A DNA stretch of 64,000 bases from UBA5704 sp036380715 (lineage in GTDB: Bacteria; Acidobacteriota; Thermoanaerobaculia; Multivoradales; UBA5704). Position numbers and translations under genes: made by a program. Shown piece by piece: positions 26,072 to 36,031 of this stretch. Location: positions 7,727 to 71,726 of the forward strand of contig DASVEF010000370.1 of the NCBI GenBank assembly GCA_036380715.1, written 5' to 3'. The first letter of the stretch is position 1, and the number at the start of each line of letters is the position of its first letter. A model generated the notes under the pieces. The model was not told the DNA's origin. It made no database searches and saw only the letters and a program-made list of their open reading frames with translations.

Positions 26072-27073
26072 TTAACGAGAGGCTTTCTGGACGACCCAGG
26101 ACTCGCCAACGGTGCTCCAGAACTCGCCTGGAGCCATGACGTCCTTCCAGCGCTCGTAATCGGGATGCTCGGAGAGAGCCTTCACGGAGGCGTAGCCGTC
26201 CTCGTCGAGCGAAGTCAGCAGGATCTCCTCGGCTTCCAAATAGTCGAGGAGATACGGGGAATGGCTGGTCGCCACGATCTGCAGCTCGGGATTCTGCTTC
26301 TGAAGCGACCGGATTTGGGAGATTAGATCTCCCAGGGCCTTGGGATGGAGACCGCGCTCCAGATTGTCGACAAGGATGAGCTGAGGAGCCTTGGGAGATG
26401 CAAGCACCGTCAGAAGGGCCAGAGTCACCAAGGTCCCTTCACTAACGGCATAGGCTGGGATACCGCTTCCTCCTTTCATGTCAAAGAGGAGCTCATATCC
26501 GATATCGCCCGATTCGAGAGCTGTACGCTTCAGTCGCAGGCCTTGCACCGAAGGGACGACTTCCCGAAGACGATCCACGATACTTCCGAAGAGCTCTGGG
26601 AATTCAAGCTGGAGACCGGAAAGAAACCATGACAGCCCCGTCCCGTCGGAAGGTAAGGTGTCGAGGATCTCCCGGATGTAAGCCGGAGCAGCAAGTTTCT
26701 TGAGGTCGATATCCAGGATTACTGGTCTTACCAGGGCCGAGTCTGGGAATTCAAATATTCTTACTCTCGGCATAGGTATTACTTCTGAAGACTCCATTCC
26801 AAGGGAAAATCGCTCGCCCTTGAATGCTCCTGAGATTTCGATCTTGAGTGGCCCTTCTGGCATTCGGCTCGTCAATACCGCCGAATCCTCCGGCACAATG
26901 GTAAACATAGCTCCTTGGCGCCCTTTAACGATCCGATATCCTGCATAGTTAAGCGCGAGCAAGATGCTGCTCTTGCCTGAGCCGTTAGGCCCTACGACGA
27001 GCGTCAGAGGCCGGAGCTTCACGTTGACGTTCCGTAACACCTTGAAGTTCCGCAATGAGAGGGACTCGATCAT
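26072..27073 (-). CDS. AAA15-type ABC/SMC-like ATPase
   Basis: 333 residues starting MIESLSLRNFKVLRNV, with Walker A GPNGSGKSS (29-37), an ABC-signature-like region AVSEGTLVTLALL, Walker B LILVDNLERGLHP and switch TSHSPYLLD. This is the OLD/RecF-like AAA15 class with no TOPRIM domain. Such proteins occur in many anti-phage modules but also alone. Base composition is clearly lower in GC than neighbours, pointing to acquisition by transfer. No partner effector gene is adjacent: the array lies upstream and the aminotransferase downstream. SD-like GGAG precedes the ATG. Confidence 0.82.
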   Translation of the reverse strand: MIESLSLRNFKVLRNVNVKLRPLTLVVGPNGSGKSSILLALNYAGYRIVKGRQGAMFTIVPEDSAVLTSRMPEGPLKIEISGAFKGERFSLGMESSEVIPMPRVRIFEFPDSALVRPVILDIDLKKLAAPAYIREILDTLPSDGTGLSWFLSGLQLEFPELFGSIVDRLREVVPSVQGLRLKRTALESGDIGYELLFDMKGGSGIPAYAVSEGTLVTLALLTVLASPKAPQLILVDNLERGLHPKALGDLISQIRSLQKQNPELQIVATSHSPYLLDYLEAEEILLTSLDEDGYASVKALSEHPDYERWKDVMAPGEFWSTVGESWVVQKASR

Positions 27074-27274
27074 GGCGTAGGCTCCAGATCTATACTCTAC
27101 AACAACTTAGGCCAAACCTCCGGCCTCTCTCTTCCGGCCGCAAAGGTCTTTGTCTCGCTCTATAGGGCTGAAGACGCGAGTTGGCAGCTTTTTGCCGCGA
27201 ACCCAATCTTCTCGCGCCGAACGGAGCCTTCCGCGGCGGCTGGGTCTCCGGATTCCTCGTCGAGACGATGCCCT

Positions 27275-27568
27275 GACTTCCCGGGACCCGGGGTGGACTT
27301 CCGGAGGCCCCGGGTGGACTCCCGGAAGCTTCGGATGGACTTCCGGAGGCTCCGGGTGGACTTCCTGAGGGCTCGGGTGAGTTTCCGGAGGCTCCGGGTG
27401 GACTCCCAGAGACTCCGGGTGAGCTCCCGGAGGCTTCGGGTGGACTTCCGGAAGCCCCGGGTGGACTTCCGGAGGGCTCGGGTGAGCTTCCGGAAGCTCC
27501 GGGTGGACTTCCGGAGGCTCCAGGTGAGTTTCCGGAGGGTCCGGGCGGACTTCCGGAGCCTCGCCGCT
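27275..27568. repeat. 14 x 21-bp GC-rich minisatellite
   Basis: Fourteen contiguous units of consensus GACTTCCGGAGGCTCCGGGT+G, each exactly 21 bp with no indels, starting at 27275, 27296, 27317 and so on to 27548. The last unit is degenerate and runs into the pyrE stop codon. The fixed triplet phase leaves open frames on both strands (heptads SGSPPGA on minus, DFRRLRV on plus), but no convincing start or conserved domain is attached. With 27074-27274, which shows nothing else, it fills the gap between pyrE and the ATPase gene. Confidence 0.9.
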
Positions 27569-28249
27569 TACCCTGTCGCGCTCGACGTCCCGGATCCCGT
27601 CCCCGCGATTCCCGCTGTCCCTGTCGTCCCGGTCGCCCCCGTGTCATCACCACTCAGAGCTTGCGTTCCCGCCGCTTCCGGCCGGCTGCCGGGCTTCTCG
27701 GGCGGGACGCCTCCTACCATGCAGACCGGGCACTCGGTGGGCTGGTAGGACGGCAGGTCGAGCTGGAGAAGGGAGCGGAAGGGGACGTCGAAGGGGTCGC
27801 GGCCGGCAGTGCGGTCGATGATCGCTCCGATCGCCACGACGCGCGCTCCCCGGTTCGTAGCCAGGGCGGCGGTCTCCAGCGTGGAGCGGCCGGTCGTCAC
27901 CACGTCCTCGACGATCACCACGCGCTCCCCCTGGCGCAGGGTGAAGCCGCGGCGCAGCCCCATCTCTTCTCCCTTGCGCTCGGTGAAGCGGAAGGGGACT
28001 CCCAGCGCGGCGGCCACCTCGTGGCCGATGATCAAGCCGCCGAGGGCGGGCGCCAGGACCGAGTCGGGATGGAACGAGCGCAGCTCTTCGGCGAGGTTCT
28101 CCCCCACCTGGCGCGCCCGCAGCGGGTCTTCCAGCAGCAGCGCGCACTGGACGTACGCCTCGGAGTGCAAGCCGGAAGAGAGCAGGAAGTGTCCTCGGCG
28201 CAACGCTCCGCTCTCTTCCAGCATACGCATCAGGATCCGCTGCCTGTCC

Positions 28250-28260
<11 letters not shown>
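27568..28260 (-). CDS. pyrE: Orotate phosphoribosyltransferase
   Basis: 230 residues; makes OMP from orotate and PRPP in pyrimidine synthesis. The PRPP-binding motif is VVIVEDVVTTGRS. The N-terminal LLSSGLHSEAYVQC and the C-terminal LDLPSYQPTECPVC are family features. Members normally end soon after the KPGSR segment; here about 37 further Thr/Gly/Ala-rich residues follow up to a stop adjoining the 21-bp array, so the tail may be an extension by repeat-derived DNA. It overlaps the sigma-54 regulator gene by 11 nt. Confidence 0.92.
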
Positions 28261-29647
<1,387 letters not shown>

Positions 29648-29730
29648 TGTCAAGCCAGTGTAACAAGAAAACGGCCGGCCCTTCGTCGGGCCGGCCACAG
29701 TTGTCCTTATTCCGATCTTCCTCCCTGTCT

Positions 29731-29790
29731 TCTCCCCCTCTCCCGGCAGGCGGGGAGGGGGATGGGAGAGGGGGGCCGGGGGGTGAGGGG
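29731..29790. repeat. Palindromic G/C-rich intergenic repeat, copy c
   Basis: CCCCCTCTCCCGGCAGGCGG, then GGAGGGGGATGGGAGAGGGGGG and GGGGTGAGGGG. It ends 2 bp before the htrA stop codon on the minus strand, i.e. directly 3' of htrA. Confidence 0.75.
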
Positions 29791-29792
29791 CC

Positions 29793-31331
29793 TTACGGCA
29801 CCTGGACCACCGCGAAGAAGGGCTGCAGCCGCTCGCCCCGGCGGCCGAAGCTCGTCACGTAGAGGCGCAGGTACGACTTCGGCTTCGCGCCCTTCACGAT
29901 CTCCTCGAACTCCTCGACGCTCTTGACCTCCTGACCGTTGACCTCGGTGATGATGACCCCCGGACGCACGGCCTGCTCGTAGAGCGGGCTGGTCGGCGTG
30001 ACGTTGGTCACCAGGACGCCGTCGACGGTGTCCGGGATGCCGTGGACGCCGCGCAGGTTGGCGCTCAGGTCCTGGTACTGGATGCCCAGCCAGTCGATGC
30101 CGGTCTCGCCCTCCTCGGGCTCCTCGGCCTCCGCCTGCTGGAGACCCGGACGCTCGCCCAGCCGGACCTCTCTCTCGAAGGTCTTGCCGTCGCGCCAGAC
30201 CTTCAACTGGACCGTGGAGCTCGGGCCCTTGGCCGAGACGTAGTTGATCAGGTCGCGCGTGTTCTTCACCGGGATGTCGTCGACCTGCAGGATCACGTCG
30301 CCGTGGCGGATGCCCGCCTTGCCGGCCGGCGTGTCCGCGTCGACCGAGCCCACCAGGGCGCCGTCGGTCGACTCGAGGCCGAAGGCCTGCGCCTGGGCGT
30401 AGGTCAGGTTGCCGATCTGGATGCCCAGGTAGCCGCGGCTGACCTTCCCCCTCTCGCGAAGCTGCGGCAGGATCTGCTTCAGCGTGTTGACCGGGACCGC
30501 GAAGCCGATGTTCTCGGCCCCCCAGTTGATGGCCGTGGCGATGCCGATGACCTGCCCCTGCAGGTTGACCAGCGGGCCGCCCGAGTTGCCGAAGTTGATC
30601 GCGGCGTCGGTCTGGATGAAGTTCTCGAACGAGGCGTCGCTGATGCCGAGCGACCGGCCCTTGGCGCTGACCACGCCGGTGGTCACCGTCTTGTCGAGGT
30701 TCAGCGGGTTGCCGATCACCATCAGCCAGTCGCCGACGCGCACATTGTCGCTGTCGCCCAGCTCCAGGTAGCGCAGGTCGCGGCCGGCGCTGATCTTCAG
30801 CAGGGCGATGTCGGTGGCCTGGTCGGTCCCCTTGACCTCGGCGGTGTAGTCGCGGTCGCCGAGATGGACCTTGACCTCGCTGGCCCCCTCGATCACGTGG
30901 TAGTTGGTGACCACGAGCCCGTCGCGGCTGATCACGAAGCCGCTGCCGCCCGCGTCGGAGCGGAACTCCTCCGGCTGCCGCGGCCGCTGTCCCTGCCCCT
31001 CGCCATCCTCCTGCTCCTGACGGAAGCGCGGGCCGAAGAAAAACTCGAAGGGATCCACGCCGCCCCGGCCACCGCGGCCCTGCGGGCCTCTCTCGATGGT
31101 CGCGGCCTGGATGGAGACGACGGCGGGATCGACGGCTGTCGCCAGGTCCGCGAAGCTCGGCAGCGTCGCGATCGCCGGCTTGGAGCTGGCGATCTGCGTG
31201 GCGGAGAGCGTCGCTTCAGGGGCTGCCGATCCGGGCAGCGTCAGTTGCAGGCCCCCCGCGAGGACCATGCCGAAGACGACCGCTCCCAGGACCAGCAGGA
31301 ACGTGGCCAGGTGTTTGCGGGATGTGCTCAT
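29793..31331 (-). CDS. HtrA/DegP-type periplasmic serine protease-chaperone
   Basis: 512 residues. An N-terminal signal or anchor helix (about 8-30) directs it to the envelope. The trypsin-like domain carries H145 (TNYHVI), D174 (TDIALL) and S250 (GNSGGPL). A Gly/Gln/Arg-rich loop (about 82-122) resembles the DegQ/DegP LA-loop region. Two PDZ domains follow (about 305-395 and 415-505). It degrades or refolds misfolded envelope proteins. The palindromic repeat directly after the stop may serve as terminator. Confidence 0.93.
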   Translation of the reverse strand: MSTSRKHLATFLLVLGAVVFGMVLAGGLQLTLPGSAAPEATLSATQIASSKPAIATLPSFADLATAVDPAVVSIQAATIERGPQGRGGRGGVDPFEFFFGPRFRQEQEDGEGQGQRPRQPEEFRSDAGGSGFVISRDGLVVTNYHVIEGASEVKVHLGDRDYTAEVKGTDQATDIALLKISAGRDLRYLELGDSDNVRVGDWLMVIGNPLNLDKTVTTGVVSAKGRSLGISDASFENFIQTDAAINFGNSGGPLVNLQGQVIGIATAINWGAENIGFAVPVNTLKQILPQLRERGKVSRGYLGIQIGNLTYAQAQAFGLESTDGALVGSVDADTPAGKAGIRHGDVILQVDDIPVKNTRDLINYVSAKGPSSTVQLKVWRDGKTFEREVRLGERPGLQQAEAEEPEEGETGIDWLGIQYQDLSANLRGVHGIPDTVDGVLVTNVTPTSPLYEQAVRPGVIITEVNGQEVKSVEEFEEIVKGAKPKSYLRLYVTSFGRRGERLQPFFAVVQVP

Positions 31332-31450
31332 GGGCGTTGAGATCTCCTTTCCATTTCCTCTCTCACAACTCTAAGCAAGCGCCCTGCCATGGAAAATTCC
31401 ACAGGAGAGCGGCTGCCGGAGACCTCGATTACGCGCCAATTTGGCACGCC

Positions 31451-33055
31451 TCAAGCCTGCACAGGCGGCAGCTCGACCTTCTCTTCGACCTTCACCACCG
31501 GCAGGTCCGCCTTCGCCGGCGCCGCGGACGATCCGCGCACCTTGGCGAACAGCTCCTCCATCTTCACTCCGGTCAGCGACTCGACCACCGGCGGCATCTG
31601 GGCGATCACCTTGGCGATCTCGTTGGTGATTTTGGAGACCCCGACGTCGCCGTTGCCGGTGCTCACCATGGTGATGCGGTCGATCTTCGCCAGCGGCTCG
31701 GCCACGGACCTGGCGATCTCGGGCAGGATCGGGGCGAGGATCTGGAGGACCGCGGCCTCGTTGTACATGCGCCAAGCCTCGGCCTTCTTCTCCATGGCCA
31801 AGGCCTCGGCGAGGCCCTGCGCCTTGCGCGCCTCGGCCTCGGCCAGGCCCTGCGCCTCGCGGATCTGCGCCGCGGCGATGCCGCGCGCCCTGTCGGACTC
31901 GGCTTCGGCGTGGCCCTGGGCCTTGGTGACCTCGGCGGCGGCGATGCCGCGGGCCTTCTCGCCTTCGGCCACGGTGGTGAGGCGCGACCTCTCGGCCTCG
32001 GCGCCGGCCTCGATCCTCTGCCGCTCGGCCGCGGCCAGAGTCTCGATCTCGTAGCGCTTGGCGTCGGCCTGGCGCCGGATCGTGGCGTCGAGCTCCTTCT
32101 CCTTCCTCTTGATCTCCTGCTCCTGGACCTGGATCTCCATGGTCTTCTTCTGGAGGTCGTAAGCCATCTCGGCCTCGGCCCTCTTCTTGTTGGCGGCGCT
32201 CTGCTCTTCGGCGATGGCCTGGGCCGCCTGGAAGTTGGCGATCTCCGCGGCGCGGCGGGCCGCGGCGTCGGCCTCCTGCTGGCGGCGCATGCGGTCGGCC
32301 TGGGCCTCGGCGATGGCGGCGTCGCGGCGGGCCTCGGCCTCCTGGGCCAGGCGCTGGGCCTCGGCCTGCCGCTCGCGGGTCTCGCGCTCGGCGTCGGCCG
32401 AGGCGATGGCGGCCTCCTTGGCGGCCACGGCCTCGGCGACGGTCGCGGCGCGCTTGACCTCGGCGATCCGCGGCTTGCCCAGAGCCTCCAGATAGCCGTG
32501 CTTGTCGCGGATGTCGCGGATGGTGAACGAGTCGATCCCCAGCCCCATGTTGGCCAGGTCGCCGGCCGAGATCTCCTGGACCTTCTGGGCGAACTGGTCG
32601 CGGCTCATGTAGATGTTCTCGACCGTCAGAGTGCCGAGGATCCCCCGCAGGTGCCCCTGCACGGTCTCCAGGGCGATCTTGGCGATGGCCTGCGGCGGCA
32701 TGCCCAGGAAGCGCTCGGCCGCGGCCTGCAGCGAGCCTTCGTCCTTCTTGATCTTGATCTGCGCCACGCCGTCGACGGCGATGGGCACGCCCTGCGAGGT
32801 GTAGACCTCGGGGGTGGTGACGTCGAGCGTCATCACCTCCAGCGACAGGGAGTTCCAGGTGTGGAACAGGGGGATGACCATGTCGGCGCCGCCGGTGATG
32901 AACTTCACCTGGCCGCGGCCGGAGACCACGATGACCTCGTTGGGGCCCGCCTTCTTCAGGAAGGCGAGGTAGGTGATGACGTAGCCCACGGCGACGACGG
33001 CGAGCACGCCCACCGCGCCGAGCACCAGGACCATTCCGAGACCCAGATCGTTCAT
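31451..33055 (-). CDS. Flotillin-like SPFH/Band-7 membrane protein
   Basis: 534 residues. One N-terminal membrane helix (about 8-30), an SPFH domain (about 35-200, AGPNEVIVVSGRG onward), and a long Ala/Glu/Arg-rich coiled coil (about 200-430) with repeated EAxxxA motifs, ending in a conserved flotillin tail (KITNEIAKVIAQMPPVVESL). Flotillins scaffold lipid microdomains. The ATG overlaps the nfeD stop by 4 nt, the usual NfeD-flotillin operon; the large open frame further upstream belongs to another reading frame and is excluded. Confidence 0.9.
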   Translation of the reverse strand: MNDLGLGMVLVLGAVGVLAVVAVGYVITYLAFLKKAGPNEVIVVSGRGQVKFITGGADMVIPLFHTWNSLSLEVMTLDVTTPEVYTSQGVPIAVDGVAQIKIKKDEGSLQAAAERFLGMPPQAIAKIALETVQGHLRGILGTLTVENIYMSRDQFAQKVQEISAGDLANMGLGIDSFTIRDIRDKHGYLEALGKPRIAEVKRAATVAEAVAAKEAAIASADAERETRERQAEAQRLAQEAEARRDAAIAEAQADRMRRQQEADAAARRAAEIANFQAAQAIAEEQSAANKKRAEAEMAYDLQKKTMEIQVQEQEIKRKEKELDATIRRQADAKRYEIETLAAAERQRIEAGAEAERSRLTTVAEGEKARGIAAAEVTKAQGHAEAESDRARGIAAAQIREAQGLAEAEARKAQGLAEALAMEKKAEAWRMYNEAAVLQILAPILPEIARSVAEPLAKIDRITMVSTGNGDVGVSKITNEIAKVIAQMPPVVESLTGVKMEELFAKVRGSSAAPAKADLPVVKVEEKVELPPVQA

Positions 33056-33690
33056 GCCTGAAAGCTCCCTTCTTCGCGTGCTCGGACCGCCACTGTGAGC
33101 GTGGGTCCGACCCCCACCACCGTGACCAGCGACCCGCGCGGCACTTCCCGGCCGCCGGCCTCCCGGGCCGGAGAGGGGAACCGCTGCCCGTCGATCATCA
33201 CCACCGCCTCCCCCACTCCTCCAGCCGGGATCGGCACCGTCACCTCGGCCGGCGCCCCCTGGAGGCGCGACAGGCGGATGACGCTGGAGGCGCGCGAGCC
33301 GCTCGCCAGCTTCCAGCCGACCCAGGTCACCCCGTAGGCCGTGGCCAGCGCCGCCGGGAGAGCCACGAGCAGGCTCGCGGCGTCGCCGGCGCCGAAGCCG
33401 TGCTGGGCGATCAGGCCGTAGCCGCCGACGCAGGCGAGCAGCGTGGCGATCGCCAGGGGGGAGAAGAACGGGAAGTGGAAATCCCCGGGACCGGCGGCGT
33501 CCGTCGAGGTAGTGCCGTGGCCCTGCCCGTCGAGGCCGTAGTGGCTCTCGGCCGTGGCGTGGCCCGCGTCGTGGCCCCCCGCTCCGCCGTCGGCCCCTCC
33601 GTCCGAGAAGTCGATATGCCCCAGCAGGGCCGAGACCAGGACGTAGCCGCAACCGAGGACGGCGAAGGCGATGTACATCAGGGTGAGCAC
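33052..33690 (-). CDS. NfeD-like membrane protein (YuaF type)
   Basis: 212 residues. An N-terminal helix, a His/Gly/Asp-rich loop (HDAGHATAESHYG), helices at about 77-95 and 103-125, then a C-terminal OB-fold-like domain (about 140-210). NfeD-like proteins accompany flotillins; this 4-nt overlap with the flotillin gene supports the assignment. It is divergent from the rimP operon. Confidence 0.82.
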   Translation of the reverse strand: MLTLMYIAFAVLGCGYVLVSALLGHIDFSDGGADGGAGGHDAGHATAESHYGLDGQGHGTTSTDAAGPGDFHFPFFSPLAIATLLACVGGYGLIAQHGFGAGDAASLLVALPAALATAYGVTWVGWKLASGSRASSVIRLSRLQGAPAEVTVPIPAGGVGEAVVMIDGQRFPSPAREAGGREVPRGSLVTVVGVGPTLTVAVRAREEGSFQA

Positions 33691-33775
33691 AGGCTCCTCC
33701 TGTCAAAGATGACGCGTTGACGATGGCGCGAGGCCTGCCTGCGATTCTATCCGCAATATGCCCGTCTCCCGCAAC

Positions 33776-33804
33776 TTGCAGTTGCGGCCCCGCGGCCCTA
33801 TAAT
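33776..33804 (+). promoter_or_regulatory. Sigma-70-type promoter of the rimP-nusA-infB operon
   Basis: TTGCAG (33776-33781), 17-bp spacer, TATAAT (33799-33804). Transcription would begin near 33811 and run into the attenuator-like leader. Confidence 0.85.
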
Positions 33805-33844
33805 GCATCGGGCCAGCTTGCCCTGACCGGCAACGGTCGGTAAG

Positions 33845-33872
33845 GAGTGGGCATCTTCTGCCCACTCTTTTT
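33845..33872 (+). terminator. Leader attenuator hairpin before rimP
   Basis: GAGTGGGC/GCCCACTC stem (33845-33852 and 33860-33867), 7-nt loop, then TTTTT. It lies between the operon promoter and rimP, so it should terminate a fraction of transcripts unless antiterminated. A similar GTGGGC hairpin plus T-run is known as the rimP leader in other bacteria. TTGCC/GGCAA and GACC/GGTC pairings just upstream may form a competing structure. Confidence 0.8.
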
Positions 33873-33917
33873 GTTGTAAGGGCAAGGACGGCGCTTTCGG
33901 ACCAAGGGCGGCGGACG

Positions 33918-34412
33918 ATGAACGAGGCCAGGAAGGGCGCCGGCCGTGTCGCGGAGCTCCGACCGGAGCTCGAGCAGATCGCGGAGGCGGCGGGTTGCGA
34001 GCTGGTTCACGTCGAGATCAAGGGCGGGGTCCTGCGATTGATCCTCGACAAGCCGGAAGGGGTTTCGCTCGGGGATTGCGAGCACGTCTCCCGGCAGGTG
34101 TCGGCCTTCCTCGACGTCGCCGACTTCGGCAAGAGCCGCTACGTGCTGGAGGTCTCCTCCCCCGGGCTCGACCGGCCGCTGTACCGTCCGCGCGACTATG
34201 AGCGCTTTCTGGGCCGGCTGGCGCGGGTCACGGTGGAGGACCCGGAGACGGGGAAGAAGAGGACCGTGATCGGCCGCCTGCAGGAGTTTGAGAGGCCGGA
34301 GGGTGCCTCCGAGGAGGACGCCCGGGTCATCGTGGTCGAGGAGCCCAGGGGCGAGCGCCACGAGATCGCGTTGCGAAATATTCGCCAGGCTCGGTTGGAG
34401 ATCGAGCTGTAG
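33918..34412 (+). CDS. rimP: Ribosome maturation factor RimP
   Basis: 164 residues; binds free 30S subunits and aids their maturation. The motif YVLEVSSPGLDRPLYRPRDY is diagnostic, with an N-terminal ferredoxin-like domain and a C-terminal SH3-like domain. It is the first gene of the rimP-nusA-infB operon, 26 bp before nusA. Confidence 0.95.
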   Translation: MNEARKGAGRVAELRPELEQIAEAAGCELVHVEIKGGVLRLILDKPEGVSLGDCEHVSRQVSAFLDVADFGKSRYVLEVSSPGLDRPLYRPRDYERFLGRLARVTVEDPETGKKRTVIGRLQEFERPEGASEEDARVIVVEEPRGERHEIALRNIRQARLEIEL

Positions 34413-34438
34413 ACAGGGGAACCAGGAAAGAACGAAAC

Positions 34439-35953
34439 ATGCCGCAAGCACAGACCGCAGAGCTGAACCTGAACGAGATCCTGCGCCAGGTCGCGCGTGA
34501 GAAGGACATCGACCTCGACCGGTGGATCGCCGCTCTCGAGGACGCCATGGCCTCGGCCGCGAAGAAGCAGCACCGGATCAAGGAGCCGGTGCGCGCGCGG
34601 CTGGACCGGGAGACCGGCAAGTTCGAGGCCTTCATCGTCAAGAAGGTGGTCGACGAGGTCCAGGACCCGCTCGCGGAATGGACGGTCGACGAGGCCCAGG
34701 ACCACAAGCCGGGCGCCGTGGTCGGCGACGAGGTCCTGCTCCCCATCCCGACCGACGGCCTCGGCCGCATCGCCGCGCAGTCGGCCAAGCAGGTCCTCTA
34801 CCAGAGGGTGCGCGAGGCCGAGCGGGAGAACGTCTACAACGAGTACATCGACCGCCTCGGCGAGGTGGTCAACGGCACGGTCAAGCGTTTCGAGCGCGGC
34901 GACATCATCGTCGACCTCGGGCGCACCGAGGCGATCGCGCCGCGCTCCGAGCAGGCCCGCCACGAGCGCTACAGCCAGGGCGAGCGCATCCGCGCCGTCA
35001 TCGTCGACGTGCACAAGCAGCCCAAGGGGCCGCAGATCGTGCTGTCGCGCACCGATCCGCGGCTGCTGGTCAAGCTGTTCGAGACCGAGGTGCCGGAGAT
35101 CTACGACGGCACGGTGGTCATCAAGAACGCGGTGCGCGCTCCGGGCGAGCGGGCCAAGGTGGCGGTCTACAGCCGCGAGCGGGACGTCGATCCGGTCGGC
35201 GCCTGCGTCGGTATGAAGGGCTCGCGCGTGCAGTCGATCATCCGCGAGTTGAGGGGCGAGAAGATCGACATCATCGAGCACAGCGACGACCTGGTGACCT
35301 TCGCCCAGAGCGCCCTGGCGCCGGCCAAGATCACCCGCGTGTCGGTGACGCACCAGGGCGAGGTGCCGCACCTCGACGTGATCGTCGAGGACGAGCAGCT
35401 CTCGCTGGCCATCGGCAAGCGTGGCCAGAACGTGCGCCTGGCCTCCGAGCTGATCGGCTGCCGCATCGACATCAAGAGCGAGAGCGACGTCAAGGACGAG
35501 GTCGCCGACGCGCTGGCCCGCATGCTCCAGACCGCCATCGGCGGCACGGAGGCGGCGGCCGCGACGGTGCGGGAGTCGGACATCACCTCGGTCGAGGGGG
35601 TCACTCCCGAGATCGCCGAACGGCTCCTCGAGGCCGGGCTCGGCACGCCCGACGCCCTGCTCGAGGCGCAGCCCAGCCAGCTCGTGGAGATCGAGGGCGT
35701 GGACGAGCGCATGGCCGACCGGCTGGTCGACTGGGCCCAGGAGCAGGCGGCGCGCCGCGAGGCCGGCGCCGAGGACATCGGCAAGACCTTCCGCGCGCCC
35801 GCTTCCGCCGCGACCTCCATGCCCGACGAGGATTTCATGGCGGCGCTCAGCCGGGCGTTCCAGGAGCAGCAGCGGGCTCCCGTGCAGTGGCCGGGCGAGG
35901 AAGGCGGGGAGGCGCCCGCCGAGGAGCAGGAGGAGCCCAAGGGGACCGAATAG
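34439..35953 (+). CDS. nusA: Transcription termination/antitermination factor NusA
   Basis: 504 residues. N-terminal RNA-polymerase-binding domain (about 1-130), S1 domain (about 135-205), two KH domains (about 230-350, including GACVGMKGSRVQSI and LAIGKRGQNVRLASELIG) and a C-terminal helix-hairpin-helix unit (SVEGVTPEIAERLLEAGLGT..., about 380-440). An acidic tail follows. It controls pausing, termination and antitermination, possibly including attenuation at its own operon leader. Confidence 0.95.
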   Translation: MPQAQTAELNLNEILRQVAREKDIDLDRWIAALEDAMASAAKKQHRIKEPVRARLDRETGKFEAFIVKKVVDEVQDPLAEWTVDEAQDHKPGAVVGDEVLLPIPTDGLGRIAAQSAKQVLYQRVREAERENVYNEYIDRLGEVVNGTVKRFERGDIIVDLGRTEAIAPRSEQARHERYSQGERIRAVIVDVHKQPKGPQIVLSRTDPRLLVKLFETEVPEIYDGTVVIKNAVRAPGERAKVAVYSRERDVDPVGACVGMKGSRVQSIIRELRGEKIDIIEHSDDLVTFAQSALAPAKITRVSVTHQGEVPHLDVIVEDEQLSLAIGKRGQNVRLASELIGCRIDIKSESDVKDEVADALARMLQTAIGGTEAAAATVRESDITSVEGVTPEIAERLLEAGLGTPDALLEAQPSQLVEIEGVDERMADRLVDWAQEQAARREAGAEDIGKTFRAPASAATSMPDEDFMAALSRAFQEQQRAPVQWPGEEGGEAPAEEQEEPKGTE

Positions 35954-36031
35954 ACCGGCGAAGTCGAAGATCGCCCCCGCGGCGAAACGGCGAGGCGGGC
36001 AAGGTATTTAAAGGAGCTGAAGAGACCACAT

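Noticed and set aside
27275..27568. CRISPR array or a real collagen-like gene
   Set aside because: Units are contiguous with no spacers; the minus-strand frame overlaps pyrE and lacks a credible start, and the plus-strand frame has no ribosome-binding site.
33056..33865. An 804-residue flotillin with an upstream extension
   Set aside because: The extension lies in the wrong frame over nfeD; the 4-nt ATGA overlap and the membrane helix define the start at 33055.
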